This document shows positions 57,690 through 64,000 of a stretch of 64,000 bases of DNA, piece after piece. Each line of letters opens with the position of its first letter. Position 1 is the stretch's first letter. The notes beneath the pieces are model-generated. The model searched no databases and was not told the DNA's origin. It saw only the letters and a program-made list of their open reading frames with translations. Source of the DNA: Oscillospiraceae bacterium (lineage in GTDB: Bacteria > Bacillota > Clostridia > Oscillospirales > Ruminococcaceae); contig JAFUIS010000009.1 in NCBI GenBank assembly GCA_017468365.1, forward strand, positions 1-64,000. The letters are read 5' to 3'. The position numbers were made by a program, and so were the translations under genes.

Positions 57690-57810
57690 TTTCAGCCGCG
57701 GGTAATATTCACCCGTTTACCGTAGGGAACGGTCTTGACCGTTCCGAAAAACCTCCCCTAACAGTGAAGGTGGCATCGCAAGGCGATGACGGAGGGGTTT
57801 GAACAATACA
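57690..57810. repeat. Intergenic repeat-like segment
   Basis: It holds the near-palindrome GGAACGGTCTTGACCGTTCC (57726-57745) and a CCTCCCCTAA...GGAGGGGTTT pair with GGCATCGCAAGGCGATGAC inside. A close relative of the first, GGAACGGTCAAGGCCGTTCC, occurs at 61499-61518. This pattern resembles the short, non-coding repeats scattered in many clostridial genomes. No gene is visible here. Confidence 0.6.
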
Positions 57811-57840
57811 AAAAAGCACCCGAAAACGGGTGCCTTTAAT
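57810..57840 (-). terminator. Terminator of the U32 gene
   Basis: GCACCCG and CGGGTGC pair around AAAA, with a T run on the minus strand. It lies directly after the U32 stop codon. Confidence 0.8.
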
Positions 57841-57844
57841 TTTT

Positions 57845-59044
57845 TTATTCTTCAACCCTGAGGCGAAGAAGGTCGCCTTTCTGAAGTTCTATCGGGCAGG
57901 GCAGACGGAGTATCTGTTTTATAAGTCTTGCGTCTTCCCTTTGGTTTCCTTCCTCGTCATAAATTTCGGTGACGGTGAATTTCTTTCCGGTGCTGTTGGG
58001 AGCGATGACTTCAAGTTCGTCGCCCGGGTGGAAATTGTTGCGCTGCTCAATGGTAACAAAGCCGTCGGAATAATCAAGAACTTTTCCGGCGAAGATGCAT
58101 TTCTGGATATATGCGCCGGAATTTCCGTGGCTGTTTTTCATTTCGCCAAAATAAAAAGCGCTGGAATAGGGGCGGTGGCTGATGCTGTCAAGCTCGCGCT
58201 CGATAACTTCCATGGGAACATCGCCGTCGATGGCATGGCGGTAAGCATTGACAGCCGTTGCAACGTAAAAAGGCGTTTTCATGCGGCCTTCGATTTTGTA
58301 GGAACAGATTCCCGCTTCTTCAAGCTTATCAAGAAAAGTTACCGCGCACATATCGTGGGAACTTAAAATTGCCGTACCTTTTTCGTCCTCGACCACCTGA
58401 AAAAATTCATTTGGACGCTTTTGTTCCATAAGGTGGTAACTCCAGCGGCAAGGCTGTGCGCAGCCGCCGCGGTTTCCGCTTCGATTGACAAGGTAAGAGG
58501 AGATAATGCATCTTCCGGAATATGCCATGCACATGGCGCCGTGAACAAAAGCTTCGATTTCCATTTCTTCCGGGATCCTCTTGCGGAATTCGATTATCTC
58601 TTCAAGAGTCATTTCTCTTCCGAGAACAACACGCTTTGCGCCCATTTCCCAATAAACCCTTGCGGACATAAAGTTCTGGGTGTTGGCCTGGGTGGAAACA
58701 TGTATCTCAAGTTCCGGCGCAGCTTTGCGGATAGCGGCGATAAGTCCGATATCGGAAACGATTACCGCATCAACGCCGGTTTCATAAAGGAATTTTGCAT
58801 ATTCGTCCGCCGCATCTATCTCTTCGTTTTTTGCAAAGCAGTTTACGGTGACGTAAAGCTTTACGCCGTGTTCGTGAGCATATTTTACCGCCTCGACTAT
58901 TCCTTCGCGGTCAAAACCGACGTTGTCGGCGCGAAGCTGAAGAAGCGGTCCGCCGATATAAACGGCATCGGCACCGAAATGCACCGCGGTTTCAAGGCAC
59001 TCCATATCTCCCGCGGGAGCAAGAAGTTCGGGTCTTTTCATCAT
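57845..59044 (-). CDS. Peptidase U32 family protein (TrhP/YrrO-like)
   Basis: A 399-residue protein of the U32 family. Members act in prephenate-dependent tRNA hydroxylation (TrhP) and related reactions. The signature HGAMCMAYSGRCIISSYLVNR, followed by GGCAQPCRWSY, supplies the four cysteines expected to hold an Fe-S cluster. The N-terminal TIM-barrel-like half starts PELLAPAGDMECLETAVHFGADAVYIGG. GAGGAGAATGATAA precedes the ATG at 59044. It is the last of three tightly spaced minus-strand genes. Confidence 0.92.
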   Translation of the reverse strand: MMKRPELLAPAGDMECLETAVHFGADAVYIGGPLLQLRADNVGFDREGIVEAVKYAHEHGVKLYVTVNCFAKNEEIDAADEYAKFLYETGVDAVIVSDIGLIAAIRKAAPELEIHVSTQANTQNFMSARVYWEMGAKRVVLGREMTLEEIIEFRKRIPEEMEIEAFVHGAMCMAYSGRCIISSYLVNRSGNRGGCAQPCRWSYHLMEQKRPNEFFQVVEDEKGTAILSSHDMCAVTFLDKLEEAGICSYKIEGRMKTPFYVATAVNAYRHAIDGDVPMEVIERELDSISHRPYSSAFYFGEMKNSHGNSGAYIQKCIFAGKVLDYSDGFVTIEQRNNFHPGDELEVIAPNSTGKKFTVTEIYDEEGNQREDARLIKQILRLPCPIELQKGDLLRLRVEE

Positions 59045-59047
59045 TTA

Positions 59048-59707
59048 TCATTCTCCTCTTGAGGAACTTTGTTTTAAAAATCTGCGGAAAAGCTCCGCGT
59101 TGTTCGAAAAAGTCTTTTTGAAATAAAAACCCATTCCCTTTTTTTCGGGAAAGGTGTCGCCGTTCCAACCGGCGCCTTTTATGAATTTTTCCGCCGGACC
59201 TTCATAGATTTTATAGGGTTCGAGCATCGCGGAAAGTTCTTTGATATTGCAGTGCGAAACGTCTTTGAGCACCGGAATATCCGCGTATTTTTTGAGCATG
59301 CTCAAAACGAATTCCACACAGATAAAGCTTTTTTCAATTTTGATGTACCTTCCGAACGGAAGAACCGCCGCGCCGAACATGTTATAGATATAATCGTCAT
59401 ATTGCGAAAACATCTTTTCAATATGTTTTTTCGCGTTTTCATGCTGTTCTTCTGAAACCGGAACGGCGCATATCTTTATCTTTGCGGTCCTGCCTTTATA
59501 TTCAAGGCGAAGAGGCGATTCCTTCGTAAGTCCGCCGCAAAAAGGCGCGCTTTTATATCGGCGGGAAAAAGAAACGAAATAAGGAAAACCTTCATCAAGG
59601 CAAAGCGCCGAATGGTTATATTCGTATCCTGTCACAAAGGTTATGAGCTTTCCCATTTTATATGGCGTTGAAACGAAGGCCACATAAATGTTTTTTTGGT
59701 TTTCCAT
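59048..59707 (-). CDS. Permuted NlpC/P60-like (YiiX-type) protein
   Basis: A 219-residue protein without a signal peptide. GYEYNHSALCLDE supplies an Asn-His and FICVEFVLSML a Cys, the order seen in permuted NlpC/P60 (YiiX/YebB) cysteine hydrolases. Between them are YFVSFSRRYKSAPFCGGL and a helix pair. Substrates of such enzymes are lipids or amides, largely unknown. The start at 59707 lies one base after the stop of the preceding gene; the ribosome site is poor, suggesting translational coupling. Confidence 0.7.
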   Translation of the reverse strand: MENQKNIYVAFVSTPYKMGKLITFVTGYEYNHSALCLDEGFPYFVSFSRRYKSAPFCGGLTKESPLRLEYKGRTAKIKICAVPVSEEQHENAKKHIEKMFSQYDDYIYNMFGAAVLPFGRYIKIEKSFICVEFVLSMLKKYADIPVLKDVSHCNIKELSAMLEPYKIYEGPAEKFIKGAGWNGDTFPEKKGMGFYFKKTFSNNAELFRRFLKQSSSRGE

Positions 59708-59708
59708 A

Positions 59709-60002
59709 TCAGTATCTTTCGGGGTTTTCGTCAACGAATTCGCGGAATTTGGATTCTATCCATTCGTTTGCTTCCGAAAGTCCTTCCGGCGAAAGAGGAA
59801 AATCTTTTTCAACAACGTCGTTTGCATGTTCGTAACTCATAACGGTATAGACTGCCGCATGGATAACGCCGTTTTCTTTATCGGGACAATGACGCCACCT
59901 GAAATCACGGCGGCTGTCGGTATAGATGTTGTTTTCTCTGAGCATATCCCAGGTGGGACGGTCAAGTTCAAGGGGTCTTTGCCATTCGCGTTTATATGCC
60001 AC
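59709..60002 (-). CDS. Small hypothetical protein
   Basis: A 97-residue acidic, Trp/Arg-rich soluble protein (WDMLRENNIYTDSRRDFRWRHCPDKENGVIHAAV). I do not recognise the family. GGAAGGTATTCCC precedes a GTG start at 60002. Its stop is one base from the start of the YiiX-like gene, so the two are translated from one message and may act together. No transmembrane segment or catalytic motif is visible. Confidence 0.7.
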   Translation of the reverse strand: MAYKREWQRPLELDRPTWDMLRENNIYTDSRRDFRWRHCPDKENGVIHAAVYTVMSYEHANDVVEKDFPLSPEGLSEANEWIESKFREFVDENPERY

Positions 60003-60080
60003 GGGAATACCTTCCTTTTTATTATCTGTAAAATAAAATTATATCAACAAAAGCCGCTTCTTGCAAGAAAAACCTTTGTT

Positions 60081-60557
60081 TCAGGATTCGGTGACGTGTT
60101 TTCCTTTTATATCTTCCGGAACAAGCTTTAAAAGAAGGGTTTCTTTCCCAAATTTTTCGATTTCGGAAGCGATATATTCTTCGTCGTCGGTGAATTTTAG
60201 GCTGAGCTTTGCGGCGATTTTTGAAACGGTTTCAAGGTCATCGACGATCTCGATTTTTCCGAAAACCACTGCGCTTTTTACATGGAGCGCCCAGTCCCCT
60301 TCAGTTTTTTCGCCCTTATCAAAAACGCAGAACGAAACCTTTGGGTCTTTTAAAAGCGAATCGAGCCTGTGGCCGGCTTTTCCGCAGTGGAACCAGATGT
60401 TTCCGCTTTCGGCATCATAAAAATGGTTCATGGGCATTCCGTAAGGATAGCCTTCGTCGCCGTTTACCGAAAGGACCCCGCGCTTTTCATTTTTAAGAAG
60501 CGCAATACATTCTTCAAACGGCATTTCGTTCTTTTTTCTCGTAAGATCTCTGAACAT
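60081..60557 (-). CDS. Pyridoxamine 5'-phosphate oxidase-like flavin protein
   Basis: A 158-residue FMN-binding split-barrel protein of the NimA/PNPOx class. The opening block RGVLSVNGDEGYPYGMPMNHFYD and IWFHCGKAGHRLDSLLKDPKVSFCVFD are the flavin-site strands. Members include nitroimidazole reductases and heme or F420-related oxidoreductases; the substrate cannot be told from sequence. It is divergent from the YwaF-like gene, with about 130 bp between the start codons. Confidence 0.88.
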   Translation of the reverse strand: MFRDLTRKKNEMPFEECIALLKNEKRGVLSVNGDEGYPYGMPMNHFYDAESGNIWFHCGKAGHRLDSLLKDPKVSFCVFDKGEKTEGDWALHVKSAVVFGKIEIVDDLETVSKIAAKLSLKFTDDEEYIASEIEKFGKETLLLKLVPEDIKGKHVTES

Positions 60558-60686
60558 TTTGATTCCGCCTTTCGTCGTTATGATAAAATTCTATCACAGC
60601 TTTTTCTCTTTTTCAACGGCGGCAAGGTTTACTTGTTTTGTGATATGTGATAAAATATCATCGTTTTGAAAAAAGGAGGCGATTTT

Positions 60687-61439
60687 TTGCCGCTGTTCTG
60701 GTACACAAAATCCACCATGGATAAACTTAATCCGGATTATATCCGCTTTGAACATTTCAGTCCCATACATCTTGCAGTCACCGCGTTTTTTGTTGCAATA
60801 ATCGTTGCCGCCTGTGTTTATTACCATAAGCTTGACGAAAAAGGCCGTCAGAAATTCCTTTACGTCATGGCGGCGCTTCTTCTTATCGATGAACTTGTGA
60901 AGCACGCAGCTTCCCTTGCCACCGGGCAATGGGAATGGGAATTCATTCCTCTTCACCTTTGCAGCATCAACATTTTTGTCTGCGTCTGGCACAGCATTAA
61001 GCGCGACGACCTTTCCGCCGAAATACTCTATGCTCTTTGCGTACCCGGCGCGCTTCTTGCGCTTTTGATGCCCACCTGGACAAATCTTCCTTTCTGGAAC
61101 GTTATGAGCCTTCATTCAAACTCCATTCACGTTCTTTTGGAAATGTATCCGCTGCTTCTTCTTTCCGGCGGATTCAGACCGAACGCAAAGCGCCTTCCCA
61201 AGGTTTTCCTCATTCTTCTTTGCGAATGTGTTCCGATCTTCTTTATCAACAAGCTTCTCGGTACAAACTTCTTCTTCCTCAACGGAACCGCGGGTAACCC
61301 CGTTCTCAAGCTTCTTGCCGAAATCTTCGGAAAAGACCTTTACTTCCTCGGAATGCCCTTCCTTCTTGTGGTCGTCTGGGCGGTAATGTATCTTCCCTGG
61401 CACCTTATCGAAAAGAAAAAACAAAATGCAAAAGCATAA
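60687..61439 (+). CDS. YwaF/TIGR02206 family membrane protein
   Basis: A 250-residue membrane protein with six to seven helices. FEHFSPIHLAVTAFFVAIIVA opens it, followed by EFIPLHLCSINIFVCV and LLLLSGGFRPN. It matches the TIGR02206/YwaF family, whose function is unknown. A TTG start at 60687 is preferred because AAAGGAGGCGATTTT lies directly before it. A TTTACT-17-TAAAAT promoter lies about 45 bp upstream. Confidence 0.85.
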   Translation: MPLFWYTKSTMDKLNPDYIRFEHFSPIHLAVTAFFVAIIVAACVYYHKLDEKGRQKFLYVMAALLLIDELVKHAASLATGQWEWEFIPLHLCSINIFVCVWHSIKRDDLSAEILYALCVPGALLALLMPTWTNLPFWNVMSLHSNSIHVLLEMYPLLLLSGGFRPNAKRLPKVFLILLCECVPIFFINKLLGTNFFFLNGTAGNPVLKLLAEIFGKDLYFLGMPFLLVVVWAVMYLPWHLIEKKKQNAKA

Positions 61440-61479
61440 CACAAGACCGTGCACCGAAAAGTGCGCGGTCTTGTGTTTC
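61438..61479 (+). terminator. Terminator after the YwaF-like gene
   Basis: AACACAAGACCGTGCAC and GTGCGCGGTCTTGTGTT form a 17-bp stem (one G-T pair) with T after. Confidence 0.85.
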
Positions 61480-61498
61480 GCTATGCTAAAAATCATGC

Positions 61499-61518
61499 GG
61501 AACGGTCAAGGCCGTTCC
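61499..61518. repeat. Second copy of the GGAACGGTC...GACCGTTCC-type repeat
   Basis: GGAACGGTCAAGGCCGTTCC, related to 57726-57745. Both copies lie between convergent or tandem terminators. Confidence 0.6.
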
Positions 61519-61546
61519 CTGCGGCAGATTCTGTGAAAAAGACGAT

Positions 61547-61580
61547 AAAAAAGCACCGCCGAAGCGGTGCTTTTCTTTTT
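61547..61580 (-). terminator. Terminator of the second amino-acid importer
   Basis: AAAAAAGCACCGC-CGAA-GCGGTGCTTTTC with T flanks, directly after the ATPase stop. Confidence 0.85.
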
Positions 61581-61582
61581 TA

Positions 61583-62320
61583 TCAGTTGATGAATCTTGC
61601 AAGGAAGTCCTTGGTTTCTTCCTTTTTGGGGTTTACGAAGATATCCTCGGGGGTACCTTCTTCCCAGATAACGCCGTCTTTCATGAAAACGACGTGGCTT
61701 GAAACGTCGCGGGCAAAAGCCATTTCGTGAGTTACGACTATCATGGTAAGTCCCTCGTCAGCGAGCTGGCGCATTACTGCAAGAACTTCGCCGACCATCT
61801 GGGGGTCAAGAGCGGAAGTGGGTTCGTCAAAAAGAAGAACTTCCGGTTCCATTGCAAGGGCTCTTGCAATGGCTACGCGCTGTTTCTGTCCGCCGGAAAG
61901 CTGCTTCGGTTTTGCGTTGATATAAGGAAGCATGCCGACTTTTTCAAGAAAGTATTTTGCCTTTTCTTCGGCTTCGGCTTTCTTTTTGCCAAGAACTTTT
62001 ACCTGGCCGACCATGCAGTTCTGAAGAACGGTCATGTTGGAAAAAAGGTTGAAGCTCTGGAAAACCATTCCGACTTTTGCGCGGTAATCAGTCACGGAAA
62101 AACCTTTCTCGTCGATGTTCTCACCGTGGAAAAGGATCTTTCCGCCGGAAGGGGTTTCGAGCACATTGATGCAGCGAAGAAGGGTGGATTTTCCGGAACC
62201 GGAAACACCGATTATGGTGGTGACGTCGCCTTTTTTTACGGAAAAGTCGATATCGGAAAGAACTTTGTGGCTTCCGAAATTCTTTTCAAGATGCTGAATC
62301 TCTATGATATTTTCGCTCAT
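61583..62320 (-). CDS. Amino-acid ABC transporter ATP-binding protein (second system)
   Basis: A 245-residue GlnQ-type ATPase. Walker [10 protein letters not shown], signature [15 protein letters not shown] and Walker [14 protein letters not shown] are intact, with [12 protein letters not shown] at the switch. It is only distantly alike in its flanks to the first system's ATPase (21.5 kb), so these are separate importers rather than a recent duplication. It overlaps the permease stop by 4 bp. Confidence 0.95.
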   Translation of the reverse strand: MSENIIEIQHLEKNFGSHKVLSDIDFSVKKGDVTTIIGVSGSGKSTLLRCINVLETPSGGKILFHGENIDEKGFSVTDYRAKVGMVFQSFNLFSNMTVLQNCMVGQVKVLGKKKAEAEEKAKYFLEKVGMLPYINAKPKQLSGGQKQRVAIARALAMEPEVLLFDEPTSALDPQMVGEVLAVMRQLADEGLTMIVVTHEMAFARDVSSHVVFMKDGVIWEEGTPEDIFVNPKKEETKDFLARFIN

Positions 62321-63114
62321 TTAAAGTCCTCCAAAGTTTTTTCTTTCGGGTGATAGGTATACATTCCGCTGGTGTGCGCCAAAGTATCGGTGGTGGCAAG
62401 GTCATAGTTATCGTCGCCGTCAAGCTTCTTTTCAAGAAGTCTGAGAAGGAAGGAAGCGGTAACAGTCATAATAAGATAAATTACCATTACGATGCTTGCT
62501 GATTCAAAGAAACGATAAAGGGCGCCGGTTGCGCTTTTGTGCTGGAAGAAAAGGTCCGCAAAGCTGATTACGGAAAGTACGGAAGTATCCTTGATGTTGA
62601 TGATGAAGTTGTTGCCAATCTGGGGAATGATGTTGCGGAAAGCCTGAGGAATTATAACGTTCATCATGGTCTGAACATGGTTCATACCAATGGCCTTCGC
62701 GCCTTCGGTCTGGCCCGGATCTATGGAAAGAATACCGCCGCGAACCGTTTCTGCCATATACGCACCGGTATTGATCGAAACGATTACAAGAGCGGCAAAA
62801 TAGGGATCCATTTTGTAATCAAAAATCATTATGGTACCGTAATAGATAAAAACGGACTGGACTATCATAGGGGTTCCGCGGAAAAGTTCCACATATCCCT
62901 TAAGTATCAGATTAACGATTTTTACAATTATTTTTTTCAAAAGAGGGTCTTTTTTCTCAATCGGAACGGTCTGGACGACACCAACCCCGAAACCGATTAT
63001 ACAGCCTGCAACTGTTCCTATGAACGAAACGATAAGAGTGTTAATTGCGCCGTCAATAAAGGAAGAGCCGTATCCGCTCCATACCTTAATAACGCCGTCG
63101 ATAAATTCTGCCAA
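62317..63114 (-). CDS. Amino-acid ABC transporter permease (second system)
   Basis: A 265-residue polar amino-acid permease with five helices and the EAA loop [35 protein letters not shown]. The C-terminal tail ([22 protein letters not shown]) is unusually long and charged. It lies between the binding protein and ATPase genes. Substrate unknown. Confidence 0.94.
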   Translation of the reverse strand: MAEFIDGVIKVWSGYGSSFIDGAINTLIVSFIGTVAGCIIGFGVGVVQTVPIEKKDPLLKKIIVKIVNLILKGYVELFRGTPMIVQSVFIYYGTIMIFDYKMDPYFAALVIVSINTGAYMAETVRGGILSIDPGQTEGAKAIGMNHVQTMMNVIIPQAFRNIIPQIGNNFIINIKDTSVLSVISFADLFFQHKSATGALYRFFESASIVMVIYLIMTVTASFLLRLLEKKLDGDDNYDLATTDTLAHTSGMYTYHPKEKTLEDFK

Positions 63115-63144
63115 GATTATTCTCCTTTTTTGTTACATTATAAA

Positions 63145-63168
63145 CCGCCCGGAGTTTGTTCCGGGCGG
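63145..63168 (-). terminator. Hairpin between binding-protein and permease genes (second system)
   Basis: CCGCCCGGA and TCCGGGCGG pair around GTTTGT, with no long T run; likely an mRNA stabiliser or partial terminator, as at 23.04 kb. Confidence 0.6.
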
Positions 63169-63190
63169 CATTTTTCATAAAATTTTCTGA

Positions 63191-64000
63191 TTATTCGCTG
63201 AGAGGCTGAACTGCGATTGCTTCCTGCATCATTGCTTCGTAATCTTCAACGGAAAGACCTGCAAGAACTTCGTTTACTGCGTTAAGAAGCTCGCTGTTGC
63301 CTTTCTGCATGGAAATACCAAGGTTGATTTCTTCTTCGGAAACTTCAAATTCGCCTTCGGTTCCGGTAAAATCAAGAAGAACCATATCGTCATAAACAGC
63401 AACTGCCGCCATTGCGGTGGGCATATCGGTTACAACAAGGTCAACTGCACCGGAATCAAGAGCTACGAGCATTGCGGGTGCGGTTTCCTGTGCGGTAAGA
63501 ATGTTTGCATCGGGAATCTGGGGAAGGCAGATATCATACCAGATGGTTCCAATCTGGGAAGTGCAGGTTGCGCCTGCAAGATCCGCAACGGAAGCTGCGT
63601 TTGCATAAGCGGAATCAGCTTTGGTAAGGGTTACGATGGATGCGTAGAAATAAGGTTCGGAAAAATCGACCATTTCAAGTCTTTCCGCGGTGATGGACTG
63701 ACCTGCGATAACAAGGTCAACGTCACCGGACATAACAGCCGGAACAAGACCTTCCCAGTCAAGTTTTACGATTTCGAGTTCTTTGCCCATGGATTCTGCG
63801 ATGAGTTTTGCCATCATAACGTCATAGCCGTATGCATAGTTATTGGTGCCTGCAATCGGAACAGCACCGTTGGAATCATCTGCCTGGCTCCAGTTATAAG
63901 GAGCATAGGCGCATTCCATTGCTACACGGAGTACGTTTTCGTTTTCTTCGGCTGCGCCGCATGCGGCGAATCCGAGGCACATTACCATTGCGAGTACGAG
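63191..64000 (-). CDS. Amino-acid ABC transporter substrate-binding lipoprotein (start missing)
   Basis: At least 269 residues, cut by the right edge of the window; probably only a few signal-peptide residues are lost. The lipobox is in GFAACGAAEEN. MECAYAPYNWSQ, YGYDVMMAKLIAESMGKELEIV and MSGDVDLVIAGQSITAERLEMVDFSEPYFYA are type II binding-protein blocks; VDLVVTDMPTAMA follows. It is the first gene of the second polar amino-acid importer. Confidence 0.93.
   Translation of the reverse strand, partial: LVLAMVMCLGFAACGAAEENENVLRVAMECAYAPYNWSQADDSNGAVPIAGTNNYAYGYDVMMAKLIAESMGKELEIVKLDWEGLVPAVMSGDVDLVIAGQSITAERLEMVDFSEPYFYASIVTLTKADSAYANAASVADLAGATCTSQIGTIWYDICLPQIPDANILTAQETAPAMLVALDSGAVDLVVTDMPTAMAAVAVYDDMVLLDFTGTEGEFEVSEEEINLGISMQKGNSELLNAVNEVLAGLSVEDYEAMMQEAIAVQPLSE

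Noticed and set aside
1..64000. CRISPR array, prophage or IS element
   Set aside because: No regularly spaced repeats, cas, integrase, capsid or transposase genes were found.

Overview
The window looks like a chromosomal stretch from an anaerobic, low-to-mid GC Firmicute of class Clostridia, probably an Oscillospiraceae-like or related gut lineage. The evidence is a clostridial gene order (SRP RNA-dnaX-ybaB-recR-smpB-ssrA; gdpP-rplI-dnaB-tilS-hpt-ftsH), strong AGGAGG-type ribosome sites with frequent TTG/GTG starts, many Gram-positive lipoprotein signals, clostridial families such as DUF4317, YwaF/TIGR02206 and DUF523, and anaerobe markers (Rex, superoxide reductase, acetate kinase). Lineage below class is inference. 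I see no prophage, IS element, rRNA or CRISPR array.

Layout. 1-5.5 kb: tmRNA (cut by the window edge), smpB, recR, ybaB, dnaX, SRP RNA, a tiny cysteine-rich membrane protein and a penicillin-binding protein, all on the minus strand. 5.6-6.3 kb: tRNA-Leu(GAG), whose 3' end is repeated 176 bp downstream, and a small basic protein. 6.2-13.8 kb: a seven-gene deoxysugar-type operon (binding protein, ATPase, two permeases, FGGY kinase, class II aldolase, DeoR regulator). 14-17.9 kb: DUF4317, cca, an XRE regulator gene interrupted by an in-frame stop, and two divergent small ribbon-helix-helix-like genes. 17.9-23.9 kb: a 2,4-diaminopentanoate-dehydrogenase-like gene with a MerR regulator whose promoters both have 19-bp spacers, then an amino-acid ABC importer plus M20 amidohydrolase under a consensus promoter flanked by ARG-box-like sequences. 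24.4-25.6 kb: rex and DUF523. 25.7-33.1 kb: a six-gene operon that joins a carbohydrate-type ABC importer, whose binding protein has an extra propeller-like domain, to an HlyD-type adaptor, a truncated MacB-like protein and a small membrane protein. This is the most unusual locus. 33.2-42.2 kb: yccF, then the ftsH/hpt/tilS/dnaB/rplI/gdpP group and rnhA. 42.4-48.3 kb: RNase J with AT-hook-like motifs, a lipoprotein, ackA and tmcAL. 48.3-52.7 kb: superoxide reductase, iscU/iscS, and a HypA-like/Fe-S/HypB-like trio. 52.8-57.7 kb: oligoendopeptidase F, a compositionally foreign GNAT gene, and psuK-psuG. 57.7-61.5 kb: a U32 protein, a permuted NlpC/P60-like protein, a small hypothetical, a flavin split-barrel protein and a YwaF-like membrane protein, with short repeats on either side. 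61.6-64 kb: a second amino-acid ABC importer whose binding protein runs off the right edge.

Working together. The sugar operon imports a sugar, phosphorylates it and cleaves it by aldol reaction. The two polar amino-acid importers, the Ord-like dehydrogenase and M20 hydrolase point to amino-acid or peptide use. Ack, Rex and superoxide reductase fit a fermenting, oxygen-sensitive cell. Names of conserved housekeeping genes are secure. Substrates of transporters and functions of the unusual operons are inferred.
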